A stretch of DNA of 64,000 nt from Anaeramoeba flamelloides (Eukaryota; Metamonada; Anaeramoebidae): the NCBI GenBank assembly GCA_027625915.1, contig JANTQA010000033.1, positions 9,610,001 to 9,674,000 on the forward strand. The letters are read 5' to 3'. Below are positions 33,110 to 44,585 of the stretch, piece after piece. Below the pieces are notes generated by a model. The model saw only the letters and a list, made by a program, of their open reading frames with translations. It made no database searches and was not told the origin of the DNA. A program made the position numbers and the translations under genes. The first letter of the stretch is position 1; each line of letters opens with the position of its first letter.

Positions 33110-35560
33110 TTATTTTTCAGAATTTTTCATTTTCAACAAAAAGGGTTTAATGTCCCAAAACTGTATCAAATCAGAAAGAAAACAATTTCTTTGTGTTGTA
33201 ATTTTCATTAATAAATGTAAAGAAATATTTTTTTCACGTATTAAATTTGGAGCAAGCATTAAAACAATTGCATTTAGGTTCATTTGTGTATATTGCACGA
33301 CATTTTCGTCCAACAGTTGCTTGCAAAAATTGATAATATACACAAGGCAGGATCGGTTCAATGGCGGAAGATGTTCTGCGATTTGAAGGCGTGCGTACGT
33401 GGTATTAGCATTTAGAATTTGGTCTACCTGGGAAAATGGTATAATGGGCTCACTTAATTCCCTTAACCATAATTTCAAAACGGAGGCGAATGTGAAGGGG
33501 TTGTGCATGGAATTTTTCTTCTCTTCGAAAATGCCTTGGTCCAATTGTTCCTTGAGCAAATTGCAATGTTGCAAATTGCCAGGTATTCGCAAAATACCCT
33601 CTGTTTGGAGCCCATTTGTCAATTTGATTTGCTTCACCAAATATTTGAGCACATATGGGATCATGTGGTTGGGCCTCAACTTTTGTTGGTTTTGCATGCA
33701 TTGCTCCAGGGTGACATTGAACACAATTGGATCGTAAGGCACCGCAAAGATCCTTCTGATTTTTTCGTCTGAGGGCAAGCGCATTGCTGTCTGTGGCTTT
33801 TGGACGATCGAGTCTAATTGGATCCGCGCATATTTCACATAGTGCGCGAGGTATTGGTATTGGGTTGTGTTGGTGTAGTATTCGACCAGTGTGCTTAGAT
33901 GCGAATACAGCTCCTTTGATGGTGGGAAGGTCAAGGCAACCAAGCAGAGTGCAGACCAGCCACGGATGTTTGAAAGTAGATCGGGGTTCTTTGTCGTCTG
34001 TTTAATTATTTGAACATAAATTTCGTCCCTCAGGCACACATGCTTTAAGCCTGTCTGCAAAATATATTTGATCGATAATTGTGCAGATAAGGAATTTTGT
34101 TTTTTGGTGAATTTTTTGCTCAGTTTCTTTTTTTCCCCCATAAAGAACAGCAAATACTTGAATAATTTGAGTGCTATTTTTTCTTTCTTAGGTTCTGTTA
34201 ACTTTAAAATGGAATTCCTAATTGTTGTGGGTGTGTATTCTAATTGTTGGTGGATCCCTTTCTTTTGGAAATTGTTAATTACTTGTGATTTGTCCTTGTT
34301 TTTTTTTTTTTTGAAGCCTCTTTTAAAAATATTTGGCTTTTGATAGGCTAAATTTTCTTCCAGAAAGCCCTCTAAAGGAAAGAGTTCCTCAAGCTCCAGA
34401 TCCTCGTCTTCGTCTTCGTCTTCGCCCTGTTGCCATTGCTGCTGCTGTTGTTCGAGTTGATCTTGAAAGAAATTATGGTTTTTGAGCTTGGCTTTGTTTG
34501 CAATGGATGTATCACTAATCGTTCGAAAGAGCCTTTTTTTGTTCTTTGGTCTTTGTCTGCTTATTTTCTTTTCCTTTTGGTAAGAATTTCCCTTTCCTTC
34601 GAATTGATCCGTCCCCGTTCCGTGGTTGTTTTCGTCGGTGCTTTGATTTCCTCTCTTGTTTTGGTGTACATTAAAATTTGGTTGTCTCATTTTTGAATTG
34701 TTTAAAAAGGATTGCAATTTGAGCATCTGCGAATTTGTAATCGACTCGGGTGATTTCTTATATATGGATTTTGTTTTACCAATAATTTGAGGGGTGCCGT
34801 TTTGAATAATAGGCTGGGAAGAGTAACAAAGGTTTGCAAAGTCACCACTCAAAGATCGATGTTTATTTTTGCGTTTTAACATTGAAGAAATTGTTTGAAT
34901 CCGATCACCAATCTTGTTTTCCTTATCTTGGATGTGATCCTTCCTTAAAAACAGCTGATCCTTCTTCTCGCACCTTCGTAGCTGACTCATTTTTTCAAGA
35001 TCGTCTATATTTGGCGAGTAAGTCCTTGGGAAAGGGTTTTGTAATTGGCCCTTCAATGGTGTAGATACTTGGCTCACATTGACATTTCTTGAAAAGTGGT
35101 TCACGTCTTTTAAAACCGTTTTTTTATAGCTCGTTGTTGGTTTGGGTGTCTTCGGGGTTTTTGCAGTTTTGTAAATTAACACGGACTGTTGTGTTTTGTA
35201 AACCTTGGTGATGCCATTTTCTTTTGTAATGTAAACCTTTTTGATTTTTGTTTTCCTTCTCCGAGGCTTTGATTCTTTTTTGAATTGCGGTGTATGGGGT
35301 AGACTTCGATCAGACAAGATGCATTTTTTGTTTTCTGGTGAAATGGTAACTAAGTGCTTCAAGGTCGAATTTTTGACTTTTTTGAGTTTGACCTTGGACT
35401 CCTCAAGCAAATATATCCATTCCTCAGCAAAGTTTAGTTCGAGATCAGTTTCATCACTAGTCCAGATTTCTTCTGATTCCTGGTTGATATTGGTCCGCGT
35501 TGGTGTGTTATTCAGTGAAAGTGGCGTGCTTGGTTGTGTGCTCAATATTTTACTCGACAT
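33110..35560 (-). CDS. MyTH4-RhoGAP domain protein, 816 aa
   Basis: Single-exon frame from ATG at 35560. The N-terminal half (to about residue 435) is Ser/Lys/Asn-rich and likely disordered, with a Gln-rich and an acidic patch (EDEDEDEDLELEE). Residues about 440-605 form a MyTH4 domain, with LRDEIYVQIIKQTTKNP as its most recognisable motif and IRGWSALCL after it. Residues about 610-805 are a RhoGAP domain: GILRIPG carries the arginine finger (about R658), followed by LKLWLRELSEP and LNAIVLMLAPNLI. RhoGAPs speed GTP hydrolysis by Rho/Rac GTPases and so turn off actin signalling; MyTH4 domains often bind microtubules or scaffold proteins. The order resembles animal ARHGAP39/Vilse, but I see no WW domain here. 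The catalytic residues look intact, so an active GAP is expected. Confidence 0.92.
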   Translation of the reverse strand: MSSKILSTQPSTPLSLNNTPTRTNINQESEEIWTSDETDLELNFAEEWIYLLEESKVKLKKVKNSTLKHLVTISPENKKCILSDRSLPHTPQFKKESKPRRRKTKIKKVYITKENGITKVYKTQQSVLIYKTAKTPKTPKPTTSYKKTVLKDVNHFSRNVNVSQVSTPLKGQLQNPFPRTYSPNIDDLEKMSQLRRCEKKDQLFLRKDHIQDKENKIGDRIQTISSMLKRKNKHRSLSGDFANLCYSSQPIIQNGTPQIIGKTKSIYKKSPESITNSQMLKLQSFLNNSKMRQPNFNVHQNKRGNQSTDENNHGTGTDQFEGKGNSYQKEKKISRQRPKNKKRLFRTISDTSIANKAKLKNHNFFQDQLEQQQQQWQQGEDEDEDEDLELEELFPLEGFLEENLAYQKPNIFKRGFKKKKNKDKSQVINNFQKKGIHQQLEYTPTTIRNSILKLTEPKKEKIALKLFKYLLFFMGEKKKLSKKFTKKQNSLSAQLSIKYILQTGLKHVCLRDEIYVQIIKQTTKNPDLLSNIRGWSALCLVALTFPPSKELYSHLSTLVEYYTNTTQYQYLAHYVKYARIQLDSIVQKPQTAMRLPSDEKIRRIFAVPYDPIVFNVTLEQCMQNQQKLRPNHMIPYVLKYLVKQIKLTNGLQTEGILRIPGNLQHCNLLKEQLDQGIFEEKKNSMHNPFTFASVLKLWLRELSEPIIPFSQVDQILNANTTYARLQIAEHLPPLNRSCLVYIINFCKQLLDENVVQYTQMNLNAIVLMLAPNLIREKNISLHLLMKITTQRNCFLSDLIQFWDIKPFLLKMKNSEK

Positions 35561-37804
35561 GTTTTTTTATTTGTGTTTGTTTATTTTTTTTTTTTTATTT
35601 TAATTTTTGGGTTGTTGTGAGTAAAAAAAATAAATTTTTGTATTTTTTTTTTTTTTTCTGTTTGTTTCTAGTCAAATGGAATATTGCGAATTGTTGTTGA
35701 ATTAGAGAATTTTTCGAAATTAAAACTAGTTTTCAAGATAAAAATAATATATCCGTTATATTTAATTTTTTTCTAGGAAATTTATTTATGATCTTTTGCT
35801 GATTCCTTATTACTCTACAAACAAAACAAATAGTATTGTGTTGAACGACTACAATTTTTTTTTTTACAGCAGGTAAAAGAAACTTGAAAAATTTAATGAG
35901 TGAAATATCTCATAACAAATCTCTTTGGGAAGAAATTAATTTGTAAAATAAACTTAATTAAAATAGTTTAGAGAATCAATATTTTGTGGACTGATCGAAT
36001 TCGTTTTGAAAGGAGAAAGAATTTTAAGGTAGATCTTTTTTTTTTGAATAAGTTACTCCAGACACTCAAGCGATTGAGGATTACAAATAGTGTAAAAGAA
36101 ATTTTTAAAAAAATAAAAATTTTCCAGACTAAAAACATTTTCTTTAAGTGCGATTATCCAAAGTATCAATAAATACCAAAAAAAAATAAAAATAGATTTT
36201 TTTTGTCTATAGTGTAGATAAAAAACCACACCTAGTGTGAACACACAATCTTTCAAATTATAACCCTCGTTCTTTTTCTTCTTCTTGTTCAACTACAACA
36301 TCTAATTCAATTTTCAATAGTATTCCTATGGTTCAATCAATTTTGAAGATAAATCACTTGATATTTGAAGTAAATTTTAAATTAGAAATTGGGTTTGATC
36401 ACAATTTTGCATATTTTTCGAAATTTTTATTTAATATTTGTTTTTTGAGGAATTATATTGTTTCCTTTGTTTTTTATGGAGTTAACAAATCAAAATATTC
36501 TTAAAAATATATATTATTTTTGAGAGAAAAATTTTCTAATTTGATCTTTCATTTTTCGAATTTCCATTTTTTAAATAGCTCAATTTATAAGAAACCAATG
36601 CCAGATTGACATCTTGTTTATTACCTATTTGTTTAATGATATAATCTATAAACCTTCTTGGAAACAGAACTATTACCTTTTTTTTTATTTTACTATTTAC
36701 AAATATCGATAATTATGTTAGCAACGGGAATTTTTTATTTTTTTACACTGTGTTTGGAAAACCCCTTTAAATGGTAGATCTTTACAATTTGAAAAATACC
36801 ACGTTGTTTGTTTGGGCTTCTTGAATACCATACTTACATTGAACAAATGTATAAACCAGCGTACCGTTATAAATAATACCCGTGACAATTTGATAAACAA
36901 GAATTACAATATAACTCTATAAAATATTTTTTCAAAAAAGTGAACCAACCTCTTTTGAAAATTTTTGAAATAGAACTTTATAATTTTTTTTTTTTTTTTT
37001 TGTTGATAATTGATAAATTTGAATAAATATTTCATATAAATTTACAGTGACGAAAATAAACCAATTTTTTTATTTTCTGTTCTCATATTATTTTTTTGCT
37101 TTAAAGGAATTCTTCCCCATGTTTAACAATTTATTAAATAACCCATTTGACCCACGTTGAACTTATATTTTAATAAAGAATGAATTGTTTGGAAAATTAA
37201 AAAAAAAAAATTTAAAACTATACAAGTACAAATTTTTATCTTTTATCAATAATTAGTTATTAATTTTAAATTTTTTAAATTTATATAAAAATGAATGTTC
37301 TTTTTGTTAAAAATAATATTCTTTAATTAATCTGTAAAATGATATTAATAATTTTTTAGAAGAGTAATTTTATAAGCAGACAATTATTCAAGTGGTAGAA
37401 ACACCCCCATATATAAATATACATAGTTAAGAGCAAGTAATAAATAGATAAACCTTTTGATATTTATTTATCAGAATTTAAAATAATAGAATAAAATCAT
37501 CTATTTTATTTGACTATCTTGAATACATGGCAATTATCTTCTCATTTTAAATTTGTAAAAATTAAAAGCAAATTTGTGAATTTACATTTGATTTCTTTAA
37601 TTTAAAAAAATATATCCCGTTTTCTTAAATATAATTTTTATTCCAAAATCAATTGATTTTATGAAGAAAACACAAAATCAAAATAAAACTAATAAAGTCC
37701 TTTGGGTGTTTAAAAAATTATTCAAAATCCATTTATTTTACTGAATTCAATTGGATTTTGGAAGAAATAGAAACGACTTGGATCCCGGATTTGAAATATA
37801 AACT

Positions 37805-38023
37805 TTGTTAAAACTATCAAGAGATATATTTTTACCAAAAAATAGGACCCTCACACAAAATGAATTGTATTTTTTTTCAACCGAATCGATGGCTGATTTT
37901 TATATGAGTCAAAAATATTTAAATATGTTCAATTTTCGCTTAGAAGAATTAGTGTACCTATTAATAGAAATAACCTACCATTTGAAAAAGACCGAAACAA
38001 TCAGAAATAACGTATTCAAATAA
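37805..38023 (+). pseudogene. Possible gene relic or small gene, unknown
   Basis: An open frame of 72 codons to TAA, with no ATG until 37889 (M-A-D-F-Y-M-S-Q). It uses codons such as TCG, CGC and ACC that are rare in the spacer. The translation includes MSQKYLNMFNFRLEELVYLL, an amphipathic, protein-like stretch. I cannot assign a family; a fragment of a transposase or an exon of an unrecognised gene are both possible. No matching frame is seen on either side. Confidence 0.25.
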
Positions 38024-38188
38024 AAATGGTACCTTATCTTCAACCGACAGGTTGTACACGGTATAAGCATCATATTATATTTTCAGAAACATATGTTATT
38101 TTTTAAAAATTTTTTATTAAATTTTCTTCAAAATAAAAAATTTTAAAATATTTAAATTAGTGAATAAACCCAACAAATATAATTTAAG

Positions 38189-38762
38189 TAAACTCCATTT
38201 CACTCAAAGGTGCCCAGTCAAAAATGAAAAAGTCACTTTATTTTTAAGAACCAACCAAATTTAGATTGCTTAGAAAGACGAGAAATAATAAACGTCATAT
38301 AAGAGTCGATAATCCTAAAAGGTAACCCTGAACAAACGATAAATTTCAAAAAATAAAAAATATTAAAAATTTTTTTGTACCCCATTTATTGGAAGTTCAC
38401 GTGCAAAATACCCAATTTATTTAGGAAATTAAAATAATTAACAATAAGATTTTTTACTTGTAAATGTATTAATTTTAAAAGAACTTACAAAGTCTAACTT
38501 TTATTAATGTTAATAAAGGTTTTAAAATATTTTTTTTTTCAAATTTAATTTTTGAAAAAAAAAATAAAATTGAAAAAAAAAAAAAACAAAAAAAAAAAAG
38601 CAAAAAGTCAAACACAAAAAAAAAAAAAATTTAGAAAATGAGAAAAAATGATTCTGATCTAAAAAATGAAAATTTAGTTTGGGAAGAATAATGAATTAAT
38701 TTCATAGAATATTTTCTATTTCTTCAATAAAACTGGACCCCTTTGACTAAAAAAGAGTCTAT
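38189..38762. mobile_element. Non-autonomous Tc1/mariner-like element, TAAAC family, copy 2
   Basis: The left end TAAACTCCATTTCACTCAAA, then GGTGCCCAGTC, matches the reverse complement of the right end, TAGACTCTTTTTTAGTCAAA, then GGGGTCCAG. About 574 bp of A-rich, non-coding interior. The right end is closely similar to that of the element at 39540-40072. Confidence 0.5.
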
Positions 38763-39539
38763 ATTCACTTGAATAGAAATTAATGAAGATTTTTTTTTGT
38801 AACTTCAAAATCAATTTAAAAAAAAAGAAAAATATTTATAAAATTTCATTTAAATTAATAATTTTTAGTAATGAAATCAGTAGTAAACAATTCAATTTAT
38901 TTTTATTTCTACAATTAACAAAAAATCAATATATATATATATATACATATATTATTTAAAGTTGTAAAAACAAAGATCTATTTTGAGAAAAAATAAATTC
39001 TATCAACAGCTATATCATATATATGATTATAAATTCACGTTGGAAATGTTATTTCATTTTATTATTATTATTTTTTTTTAAATTTAATTTGTAAAATTTT
39101 TAATTCAATCGAGTCTTGGAATTATATGTTTAAAAATATTAATGTTATTGTGATAATATAATACATTTTTTAGGTTTGAAAATAAAATTGAATAACAATA
39201 CAATAAAAAAAAACTACGAACATATATTTAAAAAATAGTTTTTTTTCAGATATTTTTGGTCTCATTTGAATGAAGTTTTTTGAATAAATGCAGAAAAACA
39301 CTTTCTTTTTCACACACAAAAAATTTTTTTTACCTAATATCTAAATTTATTATTTATTGAGATTAAATGAAAAAATTAAAACTTTTGAAATTGATACTTG
39401 AAAGTTTAAAAAAATGTTCATAATTTTGAAAATTCCAACACATTTAGAAAAAGTATTTAATACAGTTATCCAAAACCTAAGAATTTGATCAACAAATAAT
39501 TCATATTTTTTAGTTAATACTTTTTTTTTATTGAAGATG

Positions 39540-40072
39540 TACACTTGGCTTCAGTCAAAGGGAAACAATATTTTTTTTTCAAATATCAAATATTTTTTTT
39601 TATAAATGACCTTTGAAGATTCAATAAGAAATAAGTAGAACTATAAAAATCAAATAATAATTGACAAATACCCGAAATAACATCAATAAACCAATATATT
39701 TTCTTAAAAATTGAAAAACACAAATTCTTTTGGGCTATTATTGAGAAAAACAACAATGTTCATTTTGATCTTTAATGAAAGAGCCTATAACATTCCAATA
39801 TAAATCAAAATCATTAATTACAATTATTTTTACTTTTACAATAACTTTAGAATCACACATTTTTACCAAGTATCTATTACCCTTGTTATAAAAAAAAAAA
39901 TTACAAATAAATTAGATATAAAAAAAAATTGAAAAAAAAAAAAAGTAAAAAAGTGAAAAAATGATTTCAATTTTACAAGTTCCAAAATAATTTTTTTCTT
40001 CTAATACCTTTTAATACCCTTTGAACTCATGTAACCAATTTAACTGGACACCTTTGACTGAAAAAGAGTTTA
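39540..40072. mobile_element. Non-autonomous Tc1/mariner-like element, TAAAC family, copy 3
   Basis: The reverse complement of the right end is TAAACTCTTTTTCAGTCAAA followed by GGTGTCCAG; the left end TACACTTGGCTTCAGTCAAA is more diverged. About 533 bp, non-coding. The pre-end A-rich region and GAAAAAATGATT resemble the matching part of the 38189 element. Confidence 0.45.
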
Positions 40073-40945
40073 GATCACTCTCAAAATAAAAATTTAAAAA
40101 TTTTCACATTTAAATCCAAAATTCTCTTTCCAATTTTACAAAAAACAAAAATAAAAGTATTCCTCTTATTTTCCACATCACAATAAAATATTCTAGAGTT
40201 GATTATAATATCTAAATATACCTTTGGACATGTAAAAATTAATAGAAGCAAGATGATAAAAAAAATAATCATTTTAAATATCACTGGAATTGTTTGAGAT
40301 TTTCGCATAGTTTTCGGATCAAAAATATATTTTATTTTTCATCCAGAATCTCAAAAATAATTAATAATTATAATACTAAAATTATATTAAACTCATCAAA
40401 ATTTTAACTCAAATTACAATAAGGAAGCTTAAAAAAATTAAATAACTCAATCATTTCATATTTGGGTTCTAAAGATATTTGGATTTTCATAACAAACATA
40501 AATTAAAAAATAATTAAGAACTTGAAATAAAAATTTTCATTTATTAATTGAAAAATAGCAGTATTTTATCTTTCCTTTCAAAAATATTCTTTTCAACCAT
40601 TTTTTCTAATTTCAGAATTAGACTTTTATTCTCAAGAACATAAAATACTGATAGTCCTTAAAAAAAAAGATACAATAAAAAAAAACAATTCATTTTTATT
40701 GGTTTGGGTATTATACCCCAAATCAATCGATTGGACTCTTCTATGAAAATTTAAAAATCAAATTCTTCAACAACAGGATAATATAAACTTGATCAAGAAT
40801 GGAAGGGATTTGGGAAACACTACTAGTATTTCTTATGGTTATACCAAACCAATAATTGAAGTTGAGAATTCGAACACAGACCAAAATCATTTTTTGTAAA
40901 TTATTTCATTTTCAAAAATTTCTTTATTGCCCTGAAGCACTAATA

Positions 40946-42295
40946 ATGGAAAACCAAACAAACCCACCACCAAGAATAGGGCCTAGAGCACCACAGCATT
41001 TTTATATTCCATCTTATGAAGATCAGGAATCTTTTTATTCATATAATTTTCAACAGAGAACATTGTTGCTCGTAATACCTGATCTTGAGTGCCTCGATCG
41101 GCACTTCTTATTGTTACACTATTTCCATCAAGATTATAATATGGATCTTAAAGATCGATTTTTCATTTCTTTTAGAATTGTTTCTGCGCTATGCTACGCC
41201 TTTAGACAGGGCGTGTCTGGTGTAACGTCATGCTTAAGGAATTATCTTCGCAATTTAGGATATAAATTTGATCAGACAAAATCAAAAAGAAGAAAAAATG
41301 GCAAGGATCCATATTATTTCTTCCGTTTAAGTGATCAAGAAGCAACAATTAAAAGAAACAAAAGATTAGACAACCGCAAAAAAAGAAGGCTTGAAAAAAT
41401 TCAAGGTTTAAAAAAAGACCAACAATCAAAAACAAAAACCAAAAACAGAAAGTACTCCAAAAAAAGATCAACAGAAACAAAAAAAAGGATCAAAATAAAG
41501 AAAATAAAATTAGTCGGAAGTAAAACCCCAAATCAACAAAATCTGTTAAACAACAAAAGCAGGAATTTCGATGACAATTCAAAAAAAAAAAAACCAAAAA
41601 AAAAAAAAAAAATTGTTGTTGTGAAAAATCGTTTAATATTGCAAAATAAACCAGCACTAGAAACGATTCAAAATATTGACAAAGAAAAAGTTATTTCAAA
41701 AAAACCTGAAAAAGAGAGAAAAAGAATCAATTTGTCTCCAACTATCCAAGATCTTAAGAATCAACCCAAAAAAATAAAAATTAATCATCAACAAAAAAAT
41801 TTAATAATGAATTCGAAACAAAATATCTTTTTAAATAAGAATAATTATTACGATGATTTGAGTTACGTAAATAATCTGTCTTTTTCGAGTAGCAGCACAG
41901 ACGACGATTTACCAAACGAGGAAATCAATAATGAGAATGATAGCAATGTGAATAATAACCCGCCTTCAAATAATATTAATCCAAATATTAGCAATAATAG
42001 TAAGAGTGATATTATTGCTAATAATGTGTATAATAATATTAATTATAGCCAAAGTAATTCAATCCAAATTGAATCCAACCAAAGTAATAATTTTTTTAAT
42101 AATAGCACATCATTTTCCAGATCAAATTATTCCATCTACAAAGAATTTGTCCCCTCTTCATTAATCAATAAGTCAATAACAAACCAAACATCTGAAAATA
42201 ATTATCTTAAAAGACTCTCCAGCTTTGTATCAAATCAGAATATGGGATCCTTTGATGAAAAAGTTGTCGAGTTTTCCTCTACGGATATAATATGA
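40946..42295 (+). CDS. Basic, Asn-rich protein of unknown function, 449 aa
   Basis: ATG at 40946 is the first Met of an open frame that extends further upstream without a Met, so this start is preferred. Residues about 37-133 are the only globular-looking part: hydrophobic helices (TLLLVIPDLECLDRHFLLLH), then GVTSCLRNYLRNLGYKF and a basic GKDPYYFFRLS end, a layout that could be a small nucleic-acid-binding fold. Residues about 134-300 are highly basic with many Lys/Arg clusters suited to nuclear import. After that come an acidic Ser patch (SSSSTDDDLPNEE) and an Asn/Ser-rich low-complexity tail. I do not recognise the family; a nuclear, possibly DNA-binding role is inference from charge only. 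Coding is supported by composition and uninterrupted length. Confidence 0.75.
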   Translation: MENQTNPPPRIGPRAPQHFYIPSYEDQESFYSYNFQQRTLLLVIPDLECLDRHFLLLHYFHQDYNMDLKDRFFISFRIVSALCYAFRQGVSGVTSCLRNYLRNLGYKFDQTKSKRRKNGKDPYYFFRLSDQEATIKRNKRLDNRKKRRLEKIQGLKKDQQSKTKTKNRKYSKKRSTETKKRIKIKKIKLVGSKTPNQQNLLNNKSRNFDDNSKKKKPKKKKKIVVVKNRLILQNKPALETIQNIDKEKVISKKPEKERKRINLSPTIQDLKNQPKKIKINHQQKNLIMNSKQNIFLNKNNYYDDLSYVNNLSFSSSSTDDDLPNEEINNENDSNVNNNPPSNNINPNISNNSKSDIIANNVYNNINYSQSNSIQIESNQSNNFFNNSTSFSRSNYSIYKEFVPSSLINKSITNQTSENNYLKRLSSFVSNQNMGSFDEKVVEFSSTDII

Positions 42296-42333
42296 AATTA
42301 AAACCCTTTAATTCAAAATTAACATTGTGTATC

Positions 42334-42470
42334 TAAGATTCATTTTAAAAAAGCGTGACAAAATAGTTTTCTAAATAATCAATAAAAAATTGGATCAACT
42401 TCTCATAGACCTATTTCCAGGGCCTTTTTAGAAACTTTTTTGGACACACTTTATTAAAATAACCAGAGTA
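42334..42470. mobile_element. Short inverted-repeat element in the 3' flank of the 40946 gene
   Basis: The left end TAAGATTCATTTTAAAAAAG matches the reverse complement of the right end, TACTCTGGTTATTTTAATAA, both running into GCGTGAC/GTGTGTCC and AAAGTTT(T)C. It starts 38 bp after the stop codon at 42295, so it probably lies in the transcribed 3' end. Related to 26555-26682. Confidence 0.5.
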
Positions 42471-42985
42471 TAAAAACACTTTTAAAATAATATGTATTTG
42501 TGAATTTTTTACCTTTAAAATAAATAAAATAAAATAATAATATGTATTTAATGAAAATCTTTTTATCTTTTTGATCTGAACAATCATACTTTTTTATATT
42601 TTTTTTTTTTTTTTTTTTTGTGTTGATTTTTTTTTCAATAAATAATTATTTCGTATAAGAACTATCCAAATACGAGGATTTGCGAATATTACTTTTATTT
42701 TTAACTTCGTAATATGATAGGGTTAAGTGAAAGAAAGTAGATCGAGGATTATAAAATTTAAATTTTATGAGTTTTTTTCAAATAGTTTTCATCTGAAGAA
42801 ACGGCTTTCTCTTTTATAACACGCAACTTTGGTTAAAAAGCAATGAAATCCAAAACTTTAAATATGCCTAACTACATTTGATTTCAAAATTTTGTAGAGT
42901 TTAGTACAAGTCAAGAAAGTAAAACTATAACCAAAAAAAAAAGGGTAAATTTATTTTAAAATAAACGTATTAAAATCAATTTTAA

Positions 42986-43542
42986 TAAACCTACTTTCAA
43001 AAATTTTAGCAAATCCCAATATCAAAAATCAGAAAAAAAAAAAAAAAAAAATATTTTTGTATTTTTCAAAGATTCAGATTAAATCACTTTTAATTTACCT
43101 AAAATTAATATTTATAAATGCTCCACTTTTTACCCAAATAAAAAAAAATACTAAAAAAAAAAAAAAATAAAAAAATCATTGCTATGTACAAAATTGAAGC
43201 TACACTAAGAAAAAAAATTATTACTAAATTTGTTGAAATTTAACACTATATTATTGATTGTTCCAGGGTTATATACCATCTACCAATTGTGAGCGATTAT
43301 TTTATTTTTTAAAGTAGATATTAAACTTCTATCAATCATTAGAAATGAATTCCTTATCCAACTAATCATATTAATTAACAGAAAAATGAAATCATAAAAC
43401 CAAAAAAAAAAAAAACCAAAGATAAAAAAATATTTTTCATATTTTCTAAAAATTTAAAATTATTATCAAATTTAATAAAACCTATTGTTATTTTCACACT
43501 TTAAACTGTTCTAACTAACTAAAATTTTGGGATTTGATTTAT
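42986..43542. mobile_element. Decayed TAAAC-family element, copy 4
   Basis: Alignable with 51523-52050 at the left end (TAAACCTACTTTCAAAAATT), in the middle (CTACCAATTGT, then TTCTATCAA.CATT) and at the right end (CTTTAAACTGT...AAAATTTTGGG). About 557 bp, non-coding, with long A-runs. Confidence 0.5.
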
Positions 43543-43892
43543 AACCATTTTTGATCTATGATTAGAATAAAATATTTTTTTGATAAAACAACAGATAACT
43601 AAAATCTAGGCAATTTTTTTTTTTTTTTTTGAATTGACCCATTTTAAGAATATTTATTAATGTGTGAAAAATTTATAATTTTATTTAACTTTTATTTGAC
43701 TGAAATCATATAATTTCCATTTTTTTCTCTCACCTGTTAATTTCAACTAAGCTAGATTTTAAAAATTTTGACTCACTTTATAATGTAAATGGAAGTTTTT
43801 TTGAGGGTTTATTCCATATTATTAAAAAAAAATTTTTTCAAATATTTCGGAACAGAATCATTTTTTCAAATTTTTTTTTTTCATTTGTTTTT

Positions 43893-43893
<1 letters not shown>

Positions 43894-43959
<66 letters not shown>
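43894..43959. repeat. Homopolymer of 66 T
   Basis: Uninterrupted T from 43894 to 43959, the longest homopolymer in the window. Frames read through it are poly-Phe or poly-Lys artefacts. Its true length in the genome is uncertain because such runs are hard to sequence. Confidence 0.9.
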
Positions 43960-43964
<5 letters not shown>

Positions 43965-44387
43965 AGATCATGTGGAAAAAAAAAAAAGATTTCCTAAAAG
44001 ACAAAAAATCACTAAGAAAATTGAGACTATGTAATATCTTTGAAAACGAATTAAATTATTATAAAAAAAATCTTCTTGCAAACGTTTTTTCAGTATAATT
44101 CATTAATAAAAAATCCATAATACACTTTTCAAAAAGTGTGACATACTTGTTTTTAGGGTTTGGTTTTATTTTTTTTTGATTTTTAATATATCAGGTTTTT
44201 TATATATTTAGAATGATTCAAAAATTAATTAAAAATCATATTTAATTATTTTTTTTGTTCTTGAATACTAAAGAATATATTATTTTTCAATTTATTATTT
44301 CAGGCGAGTCACAATTTTTCAAATGATGTTTAATTTCTCTTTTAAATTGCAATTACAATACAACGCTCGAATTCTCAAAATTTCATA

Positions 44388-44585
44388 AAGTTATTTCCAG
44401 TTTAACTGAACAATATTTCAAAGAAATTTAAGGTAAAAAGAAATCTCAAATCAATGCTCAAAATTTGGATTTTTTCATTACACAAATTATTTTACTCGAA
44501 TACAAATTTTATATCTCAATTTCTAGATTTATTTTACACTTTATTTTTTTTTTGAAAGTTTGAGTCTTAAAAGTGATACCGGTTA
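44388..44585. mobile_element. Palindromic mariner-like MITE, CAGTCAGTT family, copy C (decayed)
   Basis: Same length (198 bp) and block order as the other copies (AAATTTAAGG, AAATCTCAAAT, AAAATTTGGATTTTT, GAAAGTTTGAGTCTTAAAAG) with many substitutions. TA flanks are kept. It is the most diverged, probably oldest, of the five. Confidence 0.6.

Larger units (their letters stand above)
35561..40945. other. Gene-free spacer with two inverted-repeat elements and a relic-like frame
   Basis: Lies between two divergent genes. It contains two elements of the TAAAC family (38189-38762, 39540-40072) and a short frame at 37805-38023 that looks more coding-like than its surroundings. Elsewhere only A/T tracts and short chance frames are seen. 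Confidence 0.55.

Noticed and set aside
43789-44034. 81-codon frame
   Set aside because: Mostly poly-Phe from the 66-T run.
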